A stretch of DNA of 64,000 bases from Lacinutrix mariniflava (GTDB taxonomy: Bacteria; Bacteroidota; Bacteroidia; Flavobacteriales; Flavobacteriaceae). The notes beneath the pieces are model-generated. The model did not search any database. It had not been told where the DNA came from and saw only the letters and a list, made by a program, of their open reading frames with translations. Of the stretch, positions 17,085 to 26,822 are shown piece by piece. The stretch spans positions 275,752-339,751 of the forward strand of contig NZ_LIQG01000027.1 of the NCBI RefSeq assembly GCF_001418015.1, given 5' to 3'. How positions within the stretch are numbered: position 1 is the stretch's first letter; each line of letters opens with the position of its first letter. Both the position numbers and the translations under genes were made by a program.

Positions 17085-20000
17085 ATGACTAAAAAACATA
17101 TTTTATCATTATTTGTCTCGTTAAGTTTTGTTCTAGTCTCTTTTGCACAGCAATCTGCAGCATACACAAACGATTTTGTCGAATTTCAAAAAGCATTATC
17201 GCTATATAATAATCAGCAATATTTAGCTGCTCAAGCTGCTTTTAAGCAAGTTGAAAAAGCGTCAAAAGGAGAAGCTATAGAGTCTGATTGTGCCTATTAC
17301 ATTGCTAACTGTGCAGTGCGTTTAAATCAGAAAAATGCAGATACTTTAATAGAAGGATTTGTAGAGGATTATCCTACAAGTACTAAAAAAAATACAGCAT
17401 TCGTAGATGTGGCAGATTACTATTTCGAAAACGGAAAATTTGCCTATTCTGAAAAGTGGTATAGTAAAGTAGACGAGAACTCACTGTCTCAAACAGAACT
17501 TGAAAAGTTTAATTTTAATAGAGGATATACTGCTTTTTCTTCGAAGAATTTTAAAGAAGCTAAAAAGTATTTAAATAGAGTTGAGAACTCTCAAAAATAT
17601 GGTTCGCAAGCTAAATATTATATTGGTTTTATGGCTTACGAAGGCGATGATTACGATAAAGCTAACGAGTATTTTAACCAAGTTGAAGGAGAAGATAAAT
17701 ACAAAGAAAAGCTAAGTTACTACCAAGCAGATTTAAACTTTAAACTAGGAAAGTTTGAAAAAGCTATTGAATTAGCAAAAGCACAATTAGAGAAAACTAA
17801 CGAGGAGAACGAATTATCCGAGCTTAATAAAATTATTGGTGAAAGTTATTTTAATCTAGAAAAATATGAAGAAGCTATTTCTTATCTAACCGAATATAAA
17901 GGCAAAAAAGGAAAGTGGAATAATACAGATTACTACCAATTAGGTTATGCTTATTACAAACAAAAGAATTATAATAAAGCCATTTCAGAATTCAATAAAA
18001 TTATAGACGGTAATAATAGCGTCGCACAGAATGCATACTACCATTTAGGAGAGAGTTATGTGAATCTTGATAAAAAGCAAGAGGCCTTAAACGCCTTTAG
18101 AAATGCATCGCAAATGGATTATGATTTAAAAATTCAAGAAGATGCGTGGCTTAATTACGCTAAAATTAGTTACGAGATTGGTAACCCTTACCAATCGGTT
18201 CCGCAAGTATTGGCTAGTTATTTAGATAAATATCCAGAAACTAATTACCGAGAAGAGTTAGAAACATTATTAATAGATTCTTATATCACTTCAAAAAATT
18301 ATAAAGAAGCCTTAGTTTTATTAAAAGGAAAAAAGAGCTTCGAAAATAAAGTAGCTTATCAAAAAGTAGCCTATTATAGAGGAATCGAATTGTATAATGA
18401 AAGTAATTACACAGAGGCCGAAAAAATGTTCGATGCTTCAATTGGTGAGTCTCAAGATGCTAAATATACTGCAAGAGCAACATTTTGGAAAGCAGAAACC
18501 GATTATAACTTAACAAATTACGATGATGCCTTAATTGGTTTTAAACAGTTTCAGCAGCAAACAGAAGCCAATCAAACACCAGAATATAAGAACTTAGATT
18601 ATAATTTAGCTTATACATATTTTAAGCAGAAAAATTACGATCAGGCTATTCAGTACTTTAAAAATTTCACGATTAATAATAAAGAAGACAAAGTAAGATT
18701 AAATGATGCCTACTTACGTTTGGCAGATAGTTACTTCGTTACAAGTGCATACCAAAATGCCATCACTATGTATAGCGAAGCGTTAAGCGTTAATAAAATT
18801 GAAATGGATTATGCATTCTTTCAAAAAGCAATGAGTTATGGCTATTTGGGACAGTCAGAGAAGAAAATTTCAGAACTAGAAACTTTTATTTCTAAGTACT
18901 TGAGTTCTAAATTACGTGATGATGCTATGTACACGTTGGGTAATGCGTATGTAAAATCTGGTGATTCAGAAAAAGGTGTTGCCATGTACAATCAATTAAT
19001 TTCAGAATATAATAACGGATCTTTTACCTCAAAAGCATTATTACGTCAAGGTTTAGTTTATTATAATACAAGTAAAAACGAGAAAGCACTAACTAAGTTT
19101 AAAAAAGTGGCTGGTGATTTTCCTAATTCTTTAGAAGCAAATCAAGCAGTAGCCACAGCACGTTTAATTTATATAGATTTAGGTCGTGTAAATGAATATG
19201 CAGCTTGGGTACAAACGTTAGATTATGTAGAAGTTGCAGATGGCGATTTAGATAACGCGACGTATTTGTCTGCAGAAAAGCAATATCTAGATAGTAATAC
19301 CAACGATGCTATTAAATTGTTTAATCGTTATTTAAATGATTTTAATAACGGATTACACGCTAATCAGGCTCATTTTTATTTAGCACAATTGTATTTTAAG
19401 AAAGACTTGAAAGAAAATGCAAAACCACATTATAAAGCAGTTGTAGAGGCCTCTCAAAGTGAATTTACAGAAGAAGCTTTATTGCGTTTCTCTCAAATAA
19501 TACTAGATCAAAAAAACTGGGTAGAGGCAATTGGGACTTTAAAACGTTTGGAGTCAGAAGCTAATTTTCCACAAAATATTCTGTTTGCACAATCTAATTT
19601 AATGCAAGCCAATTATCAATTAAAAAAATATACTGAAGCTGTCGCTTACGCGGAAAAAGTACTCAGTAATTTAAACTTAGATAATAAGATTAAAAGTGAT
19701 GCTTATGTAATTATTGCACGTTCTGCAATGAAGACTAACGATGAAGCTAAAGCAAAATCGGCTTATGCAAATGTAGAATTAACAGCAACTGGTGAGACTG
19801 CTGCCGAAGCTTTATACTACAATGCATATTTTAAAAATAAAGAAAGTAATTACGCAGCGTCAAATACAGTAGTACAGCGTTTGGCTAAAGATTATTCTGG
19901 TTATAAATTCTATGGTGCAAAAGGCTTAATTGTTATGGCGAAAAACCAATATGCATTAGGTGATGCCTTTCAAGCAACTTATATTTTGGAGAGTGTAATT

Positions 20001-20108
20001 AAGAATTTTAAAGATTTTTCAGAGGTTGTTACAGAAGCAGAAACCGAACTAAATAGAATAAAAACAGAACAAGCTAAGACGAATGCTTCAGTAGAAACAG
20101 AAGATTAG
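17085..20108 (+). CDS. Secreted large tetratricopeptide-repeat protein
   Basis: A 1007-residue exported protein: signal peptide at about 1-21 (hydrophobic core, then SFAQ), followed almost wholly by helical TPR-type repeats. The A-helix/B-helix pattern is visible as repeated Y-x-x-A-x-x-x-F/Y-x-K/Q units, for example YYQLGYAYYKQKNYNKAIS. It resembles YbgF/BamD-like periplasmic scaffolds in style but is far longer. Downstream, 122 bp away, is an outer-membrane barrel gene, so it may be a periplasmic partner of that barrel (inference). No catalytic motif is seen. Confidence 0.85.
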   Translation: MTKKHILSLFVSLSFVLVSFAQQSAAYTNDFVEFQKALSLYNNQQYLAAQAAFKQVEKASKGEAIESDCAYYIANCAVRLNQKNADTLIEGFVEDYPTSTKKNTAFVDVADYYFENGKFAYSEKWYSKVDENSLSQTELEKFNFNRGYTAFSSKNFKEAKKYLNRVENSQKYGSQAKYYIGFMAYEGDDYDKANEYFNQVEGEDKYKEKLSYYQADLNFKLGKFEKAIELAKAQLEKTNEENELSELNKIIGESYFNLEKYEEAISYLTEYKGKKGKWNNTDYYQLGYAYYKQKNYNKAISEFNKIIDGNNSVAQNAYYHLGESYVNLDKKQEALNAFRNASQMDYDLKIQEDAWLNYAKISYEIGNPYQSVPQVLASYLDKYPETNYREELETLLIDSYITSKNYKEALVLLKGKKSFENKVAYQKVAYYRGIELYNESNYTEAEKMFDASIGESQDAKYTARATFWKAETDYNLTNYDDALIGFKQFQQQTEANQTPEYKNLDYNLAYTYFKQKNYDQAIQYFKNFTINNKEDKVRLNDAYLRLADSYFVTSAYQNAITMYSEALSVNKIEMDYAFFQKAMSYGYLGQSEKKISELETFISKYLSSKLRDDAMYTLGNAYVKSGDSEKGVAMYNQLISEYNNGSFTSKALLRQGLVYYNTSKNEKALTKFKKVAGDFPNSLEANQAVATARLIYIDLGRVNEYAAWVQTLDYVEVADGDLDNATYLSAEKQYLDSNTNDAIKLFNRYLNDFNNGLHANQAHFYLAQLYFKKDLKENAKPHYKAVVEASQSEFTEEALLRFSQIILDQKNWVEAIGTLKRLESEANFPQNILFAQSNLMQANYQLKKYTEAVAYAEKVLSNLNLDNKIKSDAYVIIARSAMKTNDEAKAKSAYANVELTATGETAAEALYYNAYFKNKESNYAASNTVVQRLAKDYSGYKFYGAKGLIVMAKNQYALGDAFQATYILESVIKNFKDFSEVVTEAETELNRIKTEQAKTNASVETED

Positions 20109-20137
20109 TATTTCTAATTTAAGGATTATAGCTTTGT

Positions 20138-20207
20138 TATTTCTGCGCGAGTGGGAATCTACAAAACAAGAATAAATAATTATAGATTCCTGCGAAAGTA
20201 GGAATAA
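20138..20207. repeat. Pair of short palindromic elements
   Basis: The second unit, 20184-20203, is an 8-bp stem closed by a GAAA loop: ATTCCTGC / GTAGGAAT with one G-T pair. The first, 20138-20159, is a degenerate version, and its GGAATCTA also pairs with TAGATTCC of the second. Related palindromes occur at 26133, 32644 and 56407. Confidence 0.55.
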
Positions 20208-20230
20208 TAGAAAAAAAACAAAAAGAATAT

Positions 20231-21961
20231 ATGTTTCAAAAAAGGCAATTCTTATTTTTAATAGCAACATTAACGATAACACTAATGTTCGCTCAAGAGC
20301 GTAAACAAGATACTTTAAATCCAGATGTTATTAACGTTATAAAACCATATGCACCTACAATTTCAGATGCATTTAAAGTAAAAGAAGCACCAACATTAGA
20401 TGATGCTGAAACAGCAACGAAAAAAGATATTAAATATAACATATTTTCATTTCCTGTAGCGTCCACATTTACACCTGCAAAAGGTAAAGCAGCAGTTGTA
20501 GATAAGGCTAAAAAAGTTAAATTATACGATAATTACGCCACTTTAGGTGTTGGAACATATACAACAATATTAGGCGAAGTGTATTTAAACCACGAACTTA
20601 ATAGTGGTGAGAATGTTAGTGCGCATGTTAGTCATCATTCTTCTCAAGGTGGTATTGAAGACGTACTTACAGACGATAATTTTTTAGATTCTAAAATAGA
20701 TTTAAGTTACAGCAAATTAACAAACGATTTAGATTGGACTGTTGCTGGTGGTTTTGGAATACAATCATACAATTGGTATGGTTTAGATCAGTCTATATTT
20801 ACTCAAACCACGGCAGATACTCTAGATGTAAATCATAACTTTACAGATGCACATATTTCTGGAGGAATCAACCTAGAAGACGGTATTTTTAAAGGCGCAG
20901 ATATCTTATTTAGACGTTTTGGAGATAATCAAGGTTCTGGAGAAAATAGACTTAAGTTAAGTGGAACGGGAGATATTCCTGTTAGAGACGAAATTGTATC
21001 TACAATTTTAAGTTTAGATTATTTAGGAGGAAATTTCGAAAGGAATTATTTTAATGCTACCGAAATAAATTATAGTAATATTCAAATAGGTTTAGCACCA
21101 ACATATCAAATAAAGAAAGACGATTTAACTGTAAACCTTGGTGTAACATTAACATATTTAAATGATACCGAAGCTGGTAAAAGTAGCTTTTTTATCTATC
21201 CAAATATTAATGCAAGCTATCGTTTAGTAGATGAATATGTTATAGCTTTTGGAGGTGTAAAAGGTGGTTTGATCCAGAATTCTTACTACGATTTTAGTTC
21301 AGAGAATTCATTTGTGTCACCAACATTATTTATCACACCTACAGATGAGCAATACAATGCTTACGTAGGTTTAAAAGGGAAACTTTCTAATGCTATCGGG
21401 TATTCTGTAAGTGGTAGTTATAAGTCCGAAAAAAGTAAAGCGCTTTTTACTAATAATCCAATAAGAGCATCTAATAATAGTTATAGCTACGGAAACTCTT
21501 TTGGTGTAACCTACGACGATGTTACAACTCTTGGGTTTGCAACAGAACTAAGTGTAGATGTAAATAGAAATTTTACTTTAGGAGTAAAAGGAGACTATTT
21601 TATCTACAATACAAAGAATGAAGACGAGGCGTGGAATCTTCCAAATGTAAAAGGAACTTTATTTATGGATTACCAAATTAACGAAAATTGGTTTGCAGTA
21701 GCGAACTTGTTTTTTGTAGGTGAACGTAAAGATGTTTATGAAAATCAAACGCTAGCGTCTTTACCAGCAACGCCTGCATCTGTAATAGATTTAGATAGCT
21801 ATTTCGATGCAAACGTTCACGTTGGTTACCATGTAAACGATCGTATTTCTGTATTTGTAAAAGGAAACAACCTTGTTGGAGAAAACTATAACAAATGGCA
21901 AAATACACCTGTTCAAGGTATTCAGTTTTTAGCAGGTGGAACTTATAAATTTGATTTTTAA
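20231..21961 (+). CDS. Outer-membrane beta-barrel protein, TonB-receptor-like barrel without plug
   Basis: A 576-residue exported protein: signal peptide at about 1-21 (ending MFAQ), a short periplasmic lead rich in polar residues, then alternating amphipathic strands. The C-terminus ends in the aromatic F-D-F pattern used for barrel insertion, preceded by SVFVKGNNLVGENYNKWQ, a motif common near the end of TonB-dependent receptors. No plug domain or TonB box is evident and the length is below that of a full receptor. It pairs with the upstream TPR gene. Substrate unknown. Confidence 0.75.
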   Translation: MFQKRQFLFLIATLTITLMFAQERKQDTLNPDVINVIKPYAPTISDAFKVKEAPTLDDAETATKKDIKYNIFSFPVASTFTPAKGKAAVVDKAKKVKLYDNYATLGVGTYTTILGEVYLNHELNSGENVSAHVSHHSSQGGIEDVLTDDNFLDSKIDLSYSKLTNDLDWTVAGGFGIQSYNWYGLDQSIFTQTTADTLDVNHNFTDAHISGGINLEDGIFKGADILFRRFGDNQGSGENRLKLSGTGDIPVRDEIVSTILSLDYLGGNFERNYFNATEINYSNIQIGLAPTYQIKKDDLTVNLGVTLTYLNDTEAGKSSFFIYPNINASYRLVDEYVIAFGGVKGGLIQNSYYDFSSENSFVSPTLFITPTDEQYNAYVGLKGKLSNAIGYSVSGSYKSEKSKALFTNNPIRASNNSYSYGNSFGVTYDDVTTLGFATELSVDVNRNFTLGVKGDYFIYNTKNEDEAWNLPNVKGTLFMDYQINENWFAVANLFFVGERKDVYENQTLASLPATPASVIDLDSYFDANVHVGYHVNDRISVFVKGNNLVGENYNKWQNTPVQGIQFLAGGTYKFDF

Positions 21962-22088
21962 ATTCCGGTATAAAATCAATCTCGTTATTTTAGATTAATT
22001 TTAAGCTAAATATGAAAAGCGTTATTGTAAGCGTCTTTATGGTTACTGCGAATTTATTAAACCAATTAAAAAAGCAAAAACCAATAAT

Positions 22089-22373
22089 ATGTTTCCAACA
22101 GACATCGTATTCATAATCTTATATATTGCATATTTTGTAATGTTTGGATTTCTAATTTTTGGTCTTTTAAAATCAAAAAATAAAATTTTCTTCAAATGGA
22201 ATTTTCTAATTTTCGGAATTTATTTAGCAATAATGATTACAATATTTTTAGATTCAGTAAATTTTAAACCTATAAATTCATTCTTTGTTTTGTTATACGG
22301 AGTGCTGTTTTTGTTTGCACATGTTATATTTATGGGCATTATAAAACTGATTAAATTAATCGCAAAAAAATAA
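22089..22373 (+). CDS. Small hypothetical membrane protein
   Basis: A 94-residue protein made mostly of three hydrophobic segments (about 5-27, 37-55 and 63-88) with lysines between and at the C-terminus. No family is recognised. It stands alone between two same-strand genes, with about 130 bp upstream. The membrane character and an intact frame support a real gene; nothing in it shows a function. Confidence 0.5.
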   Translation: MFPTDIVFIILYIAYFVMFGFLIFGLLKSKNKIFFKWNFLIFGIYLAIMITIFLDSVNFKPINSFFVLLYGVLFLFAHVIFMGIIKLIKLIAKK

Positions 22374-22470
22374 AAAGTATTAACGTATTAAGTCTAATAA
22401 ATGACTTCGTTGAAAGACAATATTAAAGGACGTTTTTTATTCTTATATTTATCATCCAAAAATAATACAG

Positions 22471-24093
22471 ATGAAAAACCTTTTAGTCGCTTTAATATTC
22501 CTTACTATTTTAAGTTGTTCTAACAATAAAATGGAAGTAGATTCTATTGTAGTTAATGCAAATGTTTACACCGTAGATGCAGAATTTGATAAAGCTGAAG
22601 CTTTTGCTGTTAAAGATGGAAAGTTTGTTGCTATAGGAAGTACTTTAGAAATACAAGAAAAGTATTCAGCTAAAGAAAAAATTGATGCACAAGGTAAAAC
22701 AGTAGTGCCTGGTTTAATAGATGGACATTGTCATTTTTATGGTTTAGGCCTAAATATGCAAACGGTAAATTTAGTAGGTACAACAAGTTTTGATGATGTG
22801 ATGAAACGTGTTATCGATTTTCAGAATAAAAAAAATACAACATTTATTATTGGTAGAGGTTGGGATCAAAACGATTGGGAAGAAAAGGAGTATCCAAACA
22901 AAACACTTTTAGATAATTTATATCCTAATACACCTGTTGCAATAACAAGAATAGATGGTCATGCAATGTTATGCAATCAAGCCGCTTTAGATAGAGCAAA
23001 TATTACAGTAGAAACAAAAGTAGTAGGCGGAGAAATAAAGATTAAAGACGGTAAACTTACAGGAGTACTTATAGATAATCCTATGGAATTGGTAGAGGCC
23101 ATTTTCCCTAAACCATCGCGTAAAGCACAAATAGCTGCATTATTAGATGCACAAGCGTTTTGTACTAATTTAGGGTTAACTACGGTTAGTGATGCAGGAT
23201 TAGATAGGGACGTTATTGAGTTAATAGATAGCTTGCAAAAAGCAAATGCATTACACATGCGGGTATATGCTATGATAAGTAATAAAAAAGAAAACCTTGA
23301 TTATTACTTAAACAAAGGCAAGATTAAGACCAATAGACTAAATGTGCAGTCTGTAAAAGTCTATGCCGATGGCGCTTTAGGTTCTAGAGGAGCAGCATTA
23401 AAAGCGGCGTATAGCGATGAACATAATCATTTTGGAGCGATGGTAATAGGAACAGAAGATTATAAAGAATTAGCGTTAAAAATTGATAAAGCAGGTTACC
23501 AAATGAATACGCATGCTATCGGAGATTCGGCAAATAGGTTTGTTTTGCAAACTTATGAGAAGACTTTAATGAATCAAAAAAATAGACGATGGAGAGTGGA
23601 GCATGCACAGGTTATTACGGATAATGATTTCGATTATTTTGAAAATGAAAACATAATACCTTCAATCCAACCCACACATGCAACAAGCGATATGTATTGG
23701 GCAGAAGATAGAGTGGGAGAAGCGCGTGTAAAAGGTGCTTATGCGTACAAAACATTGTTAGAGAAAAGTGGAAGAGTTGCCTTAGGAACAGATTTCCCGG
23801 TAGAGCAAGTGAGTCCGTTTTTAACATTCTATGCTGCGGTGGCAAGAAAAGATTTAAAGGGTTATCCAGAGAATGGATTTCAGAAAGAGAATGCATTATC
23901 TAGAAAACAAACTTTAAAAGGTATGACTATTTGGGCTGCATATGCTAATTTTGAAGATAAAGAAAAAGGGAGTATTGAAACAGGTAAATATGCAGATTTT
24001 TTAATTTTAAATCAAGATATTATGGAAGTTTCAGAAGAAAAGATACCTCGTACAAAAGTGCAGAATACCTATATTAATGGTGTGGCACAATAA
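22471..24093 (+). CDS. Amidohydrolase lipoprotein, YtcJ-like
   Basis: A 540-residue protein with a lipoprotein signal (FLTILSC, lipidated Cys at about 16) and an amidohydrolase-3 domain. The HxH metal pair is DGHCHFYG, a later conserved block is NTHAIGDSANR, and the catalytic-region aspartate lies in LGTDFPVE. Family members hydrolyse amide or related bonds of small molecules; the substrate is not predictable. It is expected to be anchored in the envelope. Expressed singly, with 97 bp upstream. Confidence 0.88.
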   Translation: MKNLLVALIFLTILSCSNNKMEVDSIVVNANVYTVDAEFDKAEAFAVKDGKFVAIGSTLEIQEKYSAKEKIDAQGKTVVPGLIDGHCHFYGLGLNMQTVNLVGTTSFDDVMKRVIDFQNKKNTTFIIGRGWDQNDWEEKEYPNKTLLDNLYPNTPVAITRIDGHAMLCNQAALDRANITVETKVVGGEIKIKDGKLTGVLIDNPMELVEAIFPKPSRKAQIAALLDAQAFCTNLGLTTVSDAGLDRDVIELIDSLQKANALHMRVYAMISNKKENLDYYLNKGKIKTNRLNVQSVKVYADGALGSRGAALKAAYSDEHNHFGAMVIGTEDYKELALKIDKAGYQMNTHAIGDSANRFVLQTYEKTLMNQKNRRWRVEHAQVITDNDFDYFENENIIPSIQPTHATSDMYWAEDRVGEARVKGAYAYKTLLEKSGRVALGTDFPVEQVSPFLTFYAAVARKDLKGYPENGFQKENALSRKQTLKGMTIWAAYANFEDKEKGSIETGKYADFLILNQDIMEVSEEKIPRTKVQNTYINGVAQ

Positions 24094-24201
24094 TTGATTT
24101 TAGAAAACAATACAACAACCATTAAAACGCATGTGTTCAATATTTAGAGAACCGATTAGGCTCTTTAATAAAAACAAAATGCGATTATAAAAAATAAACA
24201 C

Positions 24202-24729
24202 ATGAAAAAAGTATTTACAGTCCTATTATTTTTAAGCGTATCGTTAACTAGTTTTGCGCAAGTAGACGCTTATAGCGAAGACGTTAAAAAATGCGTAAAA
24301 AGCAATGGAACGATGTCTTATTATAATGATGTAATGGACAAAATGTACCAAATGTTGAAAGTGCAATTTACGGATGAAAACGTGCCAGATGCTATATGGG
24401 CAGAAATTAAAGAAGGTAAGCCTGCTGCGATGGACGAGTTAGCACAAATGATAGTTTCTGCTTATAAAGGACTTTTTACACATCAGGATGTAAAAAATAT
24501 GAATGCGCTTTACGCTTCTAAAGCAGGAAAAAACATGTTTAAAAATGATGCTTTAACAGAAGGAGATAAAGTCGTTTTAAACGACTTTTATAAAACAGAA
24601 ACAGGACAGAAAATTGTGGGTTCTCAAGATGAAATGAATGGTGCTATGAGTAAAATTGCAGAACTATGGAGTAGTCAAACGTATCGTGGTGTTATTGCTC
24701 AACTTTCGGAAAAAGGTTATAATTTGTAA
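24202..24729 (+). CDS. Secreted DUF2059 family protein
   Basis: A 175-residue exported protein: signal peptide 1-19 (SLTSFAQ), then an all-helical DUF2059 domain recognisable by MIVSAYKGLFTHQDVKNMN and the FYKTETGQKIV helix turn. The family is widespread in Bacteroidota and Proteobacteria with no established activity. The next gene begins 20 bp downstream and is also exported, so they may form an operon. Confidence 0.82.
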   Translation: MKKVFTVLLFLSVSLTSFAQVDAYSEDVKKCVKSNGTMSYYNDVMDKMYQMLKVQFTDENVPDAIWAEIKEGKPAAMDELAQMIVSAYKGLFTHQDVKNMNALYASKAGKNMFKNDALTEGDKVVLNDFYKTETGQKIVGSQDEMNGAMSKIAELWSSQTYRGVIAQLSEKGYNL

Positions 24730-24749
24730 AAAAAAATAAACGAGTTCAA

Positions 24750-25421
24750 ATGAAATACACTTTCCTATTAATTATTTTTTGTTGTTTTAATAGTCCTGTT
24801 TTTGCCCAATACGGTTGGACAAAAGCTGAAGTTACCTTAAAAAATGGAACGGTTTTAGAAGGGGAGGCTTCTTTAGCAATGATGTCTAATGGTATTAATT
24901 TAGGAAAGGAAAAGCTTAAATTTAGAAAGAGTAGAAAAGCAAAGAAATCTAAATATTTACCAAAAGAGATTGATCAAATTGTTTTTACTGTCACTTATAA
25001 GGAGAAAGTAGGAAGAAAGAAAGTAGAAAAAACTAGAATAGAAAAATACATTCCAGTATTTTTAAATAAAAAGCAAAGCAAATTAGGCTTTGTGGAACTT
25101 ATGGTTGAGGGTAATTTAAGACTTGTTGGCAGAACCGTTGCTGTGCAGTCTGGTGGAGGTTGGAATGGTGCAATGGGTGCCGCAGGAGCTGCACCTGTTT
25201 ATATTCCTGGTTATATGGGAAGCCATAATCAAGTTATGTTTTTAAAAGAAGGACAAAAGCCTAAAATTTTTAATCAAGTAAGCTTAACCAAATCTTTTAG
25301 AAAAAGAGCAATGGATTATTTTGAAGATTGCCCAATTCTAAAAAATAAAATAGAGAATAAAGAATTTGTAAAAGAAGATCTTCAAGAAATTGTGAAGTTC
25401 TATAACTCAAGTTGTAATTAA
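24750..25421 (+). CDS. Secreted protein of unknown function
   Basis: A 223-residue protein with a signal peptide (about 1-19, ending VFAQ). A beta-rich N-terminal part opens KAEVTLKNGTVLEGEA and is followed by a very basic stretch, RKSRKAKKSKYLPKE. A glycine-rich loop (GGGWNGAMGAAGAAP) lies near the middle. No family is recognised. It follows the DUF2059 gene closely and its last 4 bp overlap the convergent methyltransferase gene. Confidence 0.65.
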   Translation: MKYTFLLIIFCCFNSPVFAQYGWTKAEVTLKNGTVLEGEASLAMMSNGINLGKEKLKFRKSRKAKKSKYLPKEIDQIVFTVTYKEKVGRKKVEKTRIEKYIPVFLNKKQSKLGFVELMVEGNLRLVGRTVAVQSGGGWNGAMGAAGAAPVYIPGYMGSHNQVMFLKEGQKPKIFNQVSLTKSFRKRAMDYFEDCPILKNKIENKEFVKEDLQEIVKFYNSSCN

Positions 25422-26116
25422 ATATAAAGCTTCGCTAAATAATCGAAATGTTCGTCTTTGGCTACAATTTCGCAACGCAATCCAACCGAAGCACAAGCAG
25501 TATTTAGTGTGCTAGCGTCAAGGTATAACCATTTCATAGGTAGCTCTTCTTCGTTTTTGTACTTTAAATAGTAATCTAACTCTCCATAATAGCCAGAGTT
25601 TAGATCTTGCCAAAAGCCGCCATCTTCATCTTCGTACATGTATTTTATATCTGTAGAATCTATTAATATTTGACCATCATCATTTAATAAACTTTTTAAA
25701 TGAGCTAAGTATTTAGGAAGTGCTATTAAAGATTGAAAAATCCCAGTGCCATTCATTAGTAACAGTATAGTGTCAAATGTTTCTTTTTCGTCTAAAAGTG
25801 ATATTAATTCAGCATTTAAGACACCTCTTTTTTTACAGACTTCGATAGCACCTTTAGAAACATCAATAGCTTTTACGTTAAAACCGCCTTGTTGAAGATG
25901 TAAACTATGACTTCCTGAACCACAACCAACATCTAATATGTCTCCCTTTGCTAGTTCTAGTGCATCTTTTTCGAGCTTAGGCATTTCAGTGTAACTTCTA
26001 AACAAATAATCTATAGGTAATATGTCTTCACCAGAAATGTTAGTGGACGTAATAATGTCTTCGGAAGCGTTTCCGTTATAAAAATCTAATAATGCTTTTC
26101 CGAATAAGTCTTTCAT
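25418..26116 (-). CDS. Class I SAM-dependent methyltransferase
   Basis: A 232-residue protein. Motif I is ILDVGCGSGSHSLHL, the strand-2 acidic residue is in VKAIDVSKGAIE, and a FDTILLLMNGTGIF strand-4 region follows. The asparagine-glycine after the strand (MNGTGI) rather than an acidic residue is typical of a group of small-molecule methyltransferases. Substrate unknown. It converges on the preceding secreted protein with a 4-bp overlap. Confidence 0.82.
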   Translation of the reverse strand: MKDLFGKALLDFYNGNASEDIITSTNISGEDILPIDYLFRSYTEMPKLEKDALELAKGDILDVGCGSGSHSLHLQQGGFNVKAIDVSKGAIEVCKKRGVLNAELISLLDEKETFDTILLLMNGTGIFQSLIALPKYLAHLKSLLNDDGQILIDSTDIKYMYEDEDGGFWQDLNSGYYGELDYYLKYKNEEELPMKWLYLDASTLNTACASVGLRCEIVAKDEHFDYLAKLYI

Positions 26117-26132
26117 TAATACTTGTTTTTTA

Positions 26133-26150
26133 TTTCCGCGTAGACGGAAA
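26133..26150. repeat. Short palindromic element
   Basis: TTTCCG (26133-26138) and CGGAAA (26145-26150) enclose CGTAGA. The bases after it (CCTCTTTTATTT) echo the tail that follows related palindromes at 56407 and 32644. Lies in the gap between two divergent genes. Confidence 0.45.
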
Positions 26151-26238
26151 CCTCTTTTATTTATTTTTATAGTTGTCCTAAGCTCTAGCGTTTCTTGTTT
26201 GTTTTAATTGTATCAAGAACTTTGCTTATTTTCGCAAT

Positions 26239-26733
26239 ATGCAAGACATTATTAACAATCTTCCAAAGCTGGCCAAAGATAAGCATAAGGAAAATAAAAC
26301 CTTTTTTACAAAGCTTAAAAAAAAGCCGCCAAAACAATTGGATTACATCATGCAGGAGTTACATGAGGAAGAGTTTGAGAAAACCGATTGTTTAGAATGT
26401 GCCAATTGTTGTAAAACTACAGGGCCTCTGTTTACAGATAAAGATGTAGATAGGATAGCGAAGCATTTTAAAATGAAAACTCAAAAATTTATAGATCAGT
26501 TTTTAAGAGTGGATGAAGATAACGATTACGTATTGCAAAGTGTGCCATGTACGTTTTTGGGCGCAGATAATTATTGTTCTATTTACGATGTAAGACCAAA
26601 GGCATGCAGTGAGTTTCCGCATACAGATAGGAAGAAGTTTCAGCAAATCTCTAACTTAACGCTACAAAATGTTGCAATTTGTCCAGCAGCTTTTAATATT
26701 GTGGAGAAGATGAAAGAGCGTATTAAGTTGTAG
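26239..26733 (+). CDS. YkgJ-family cysteine cluster (zinc/iron-chelating) protein
   Basis: A 164-residue protein of the YkgJ/CxxCxxCC family. The cysteines sit in CLECANCCKTTGPLF, PCTFLGADNYCSIYDVRPKAC and the late ICPAAF, giving the usual cluster that binds a metal. The R-P-x-x-C motif (VRPKACSEFP) is diagnostic. The role is not established. The 106-bp gap upstream holds an AT-rich region and no other gene. Confidence 0.85.
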   Translation: MQDIINNLPKLAKDKHKENKTFFTKLKKKPPKQLDYIMQELHEEEFEKTDCLECANCCKTTGPLFTDKDVDRIAKHFKMKTQKFIDQFLRVDEDNDYVLQSVPCTFLGADNYCSIYDVRPKACSEFPHTDRKKFQQISNLTLQNVAICPAAFNIVEKMKERIKL

Positions 26734-26822
26734 TTTAACTTCATTAATAGGAAGATGAAGGATGCAATGATCTCATGACCTTTTAAACTAAATTTAGCTT
26801 ATTATTTAAATCAAAAAAGATA

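Noticed and set aside
26195..26395. A 66-codon frame overlapping the YkgJ gene start
   Set aside because: Lies in a different frame within the YkgJ coding region and lacks any recognisable feature.
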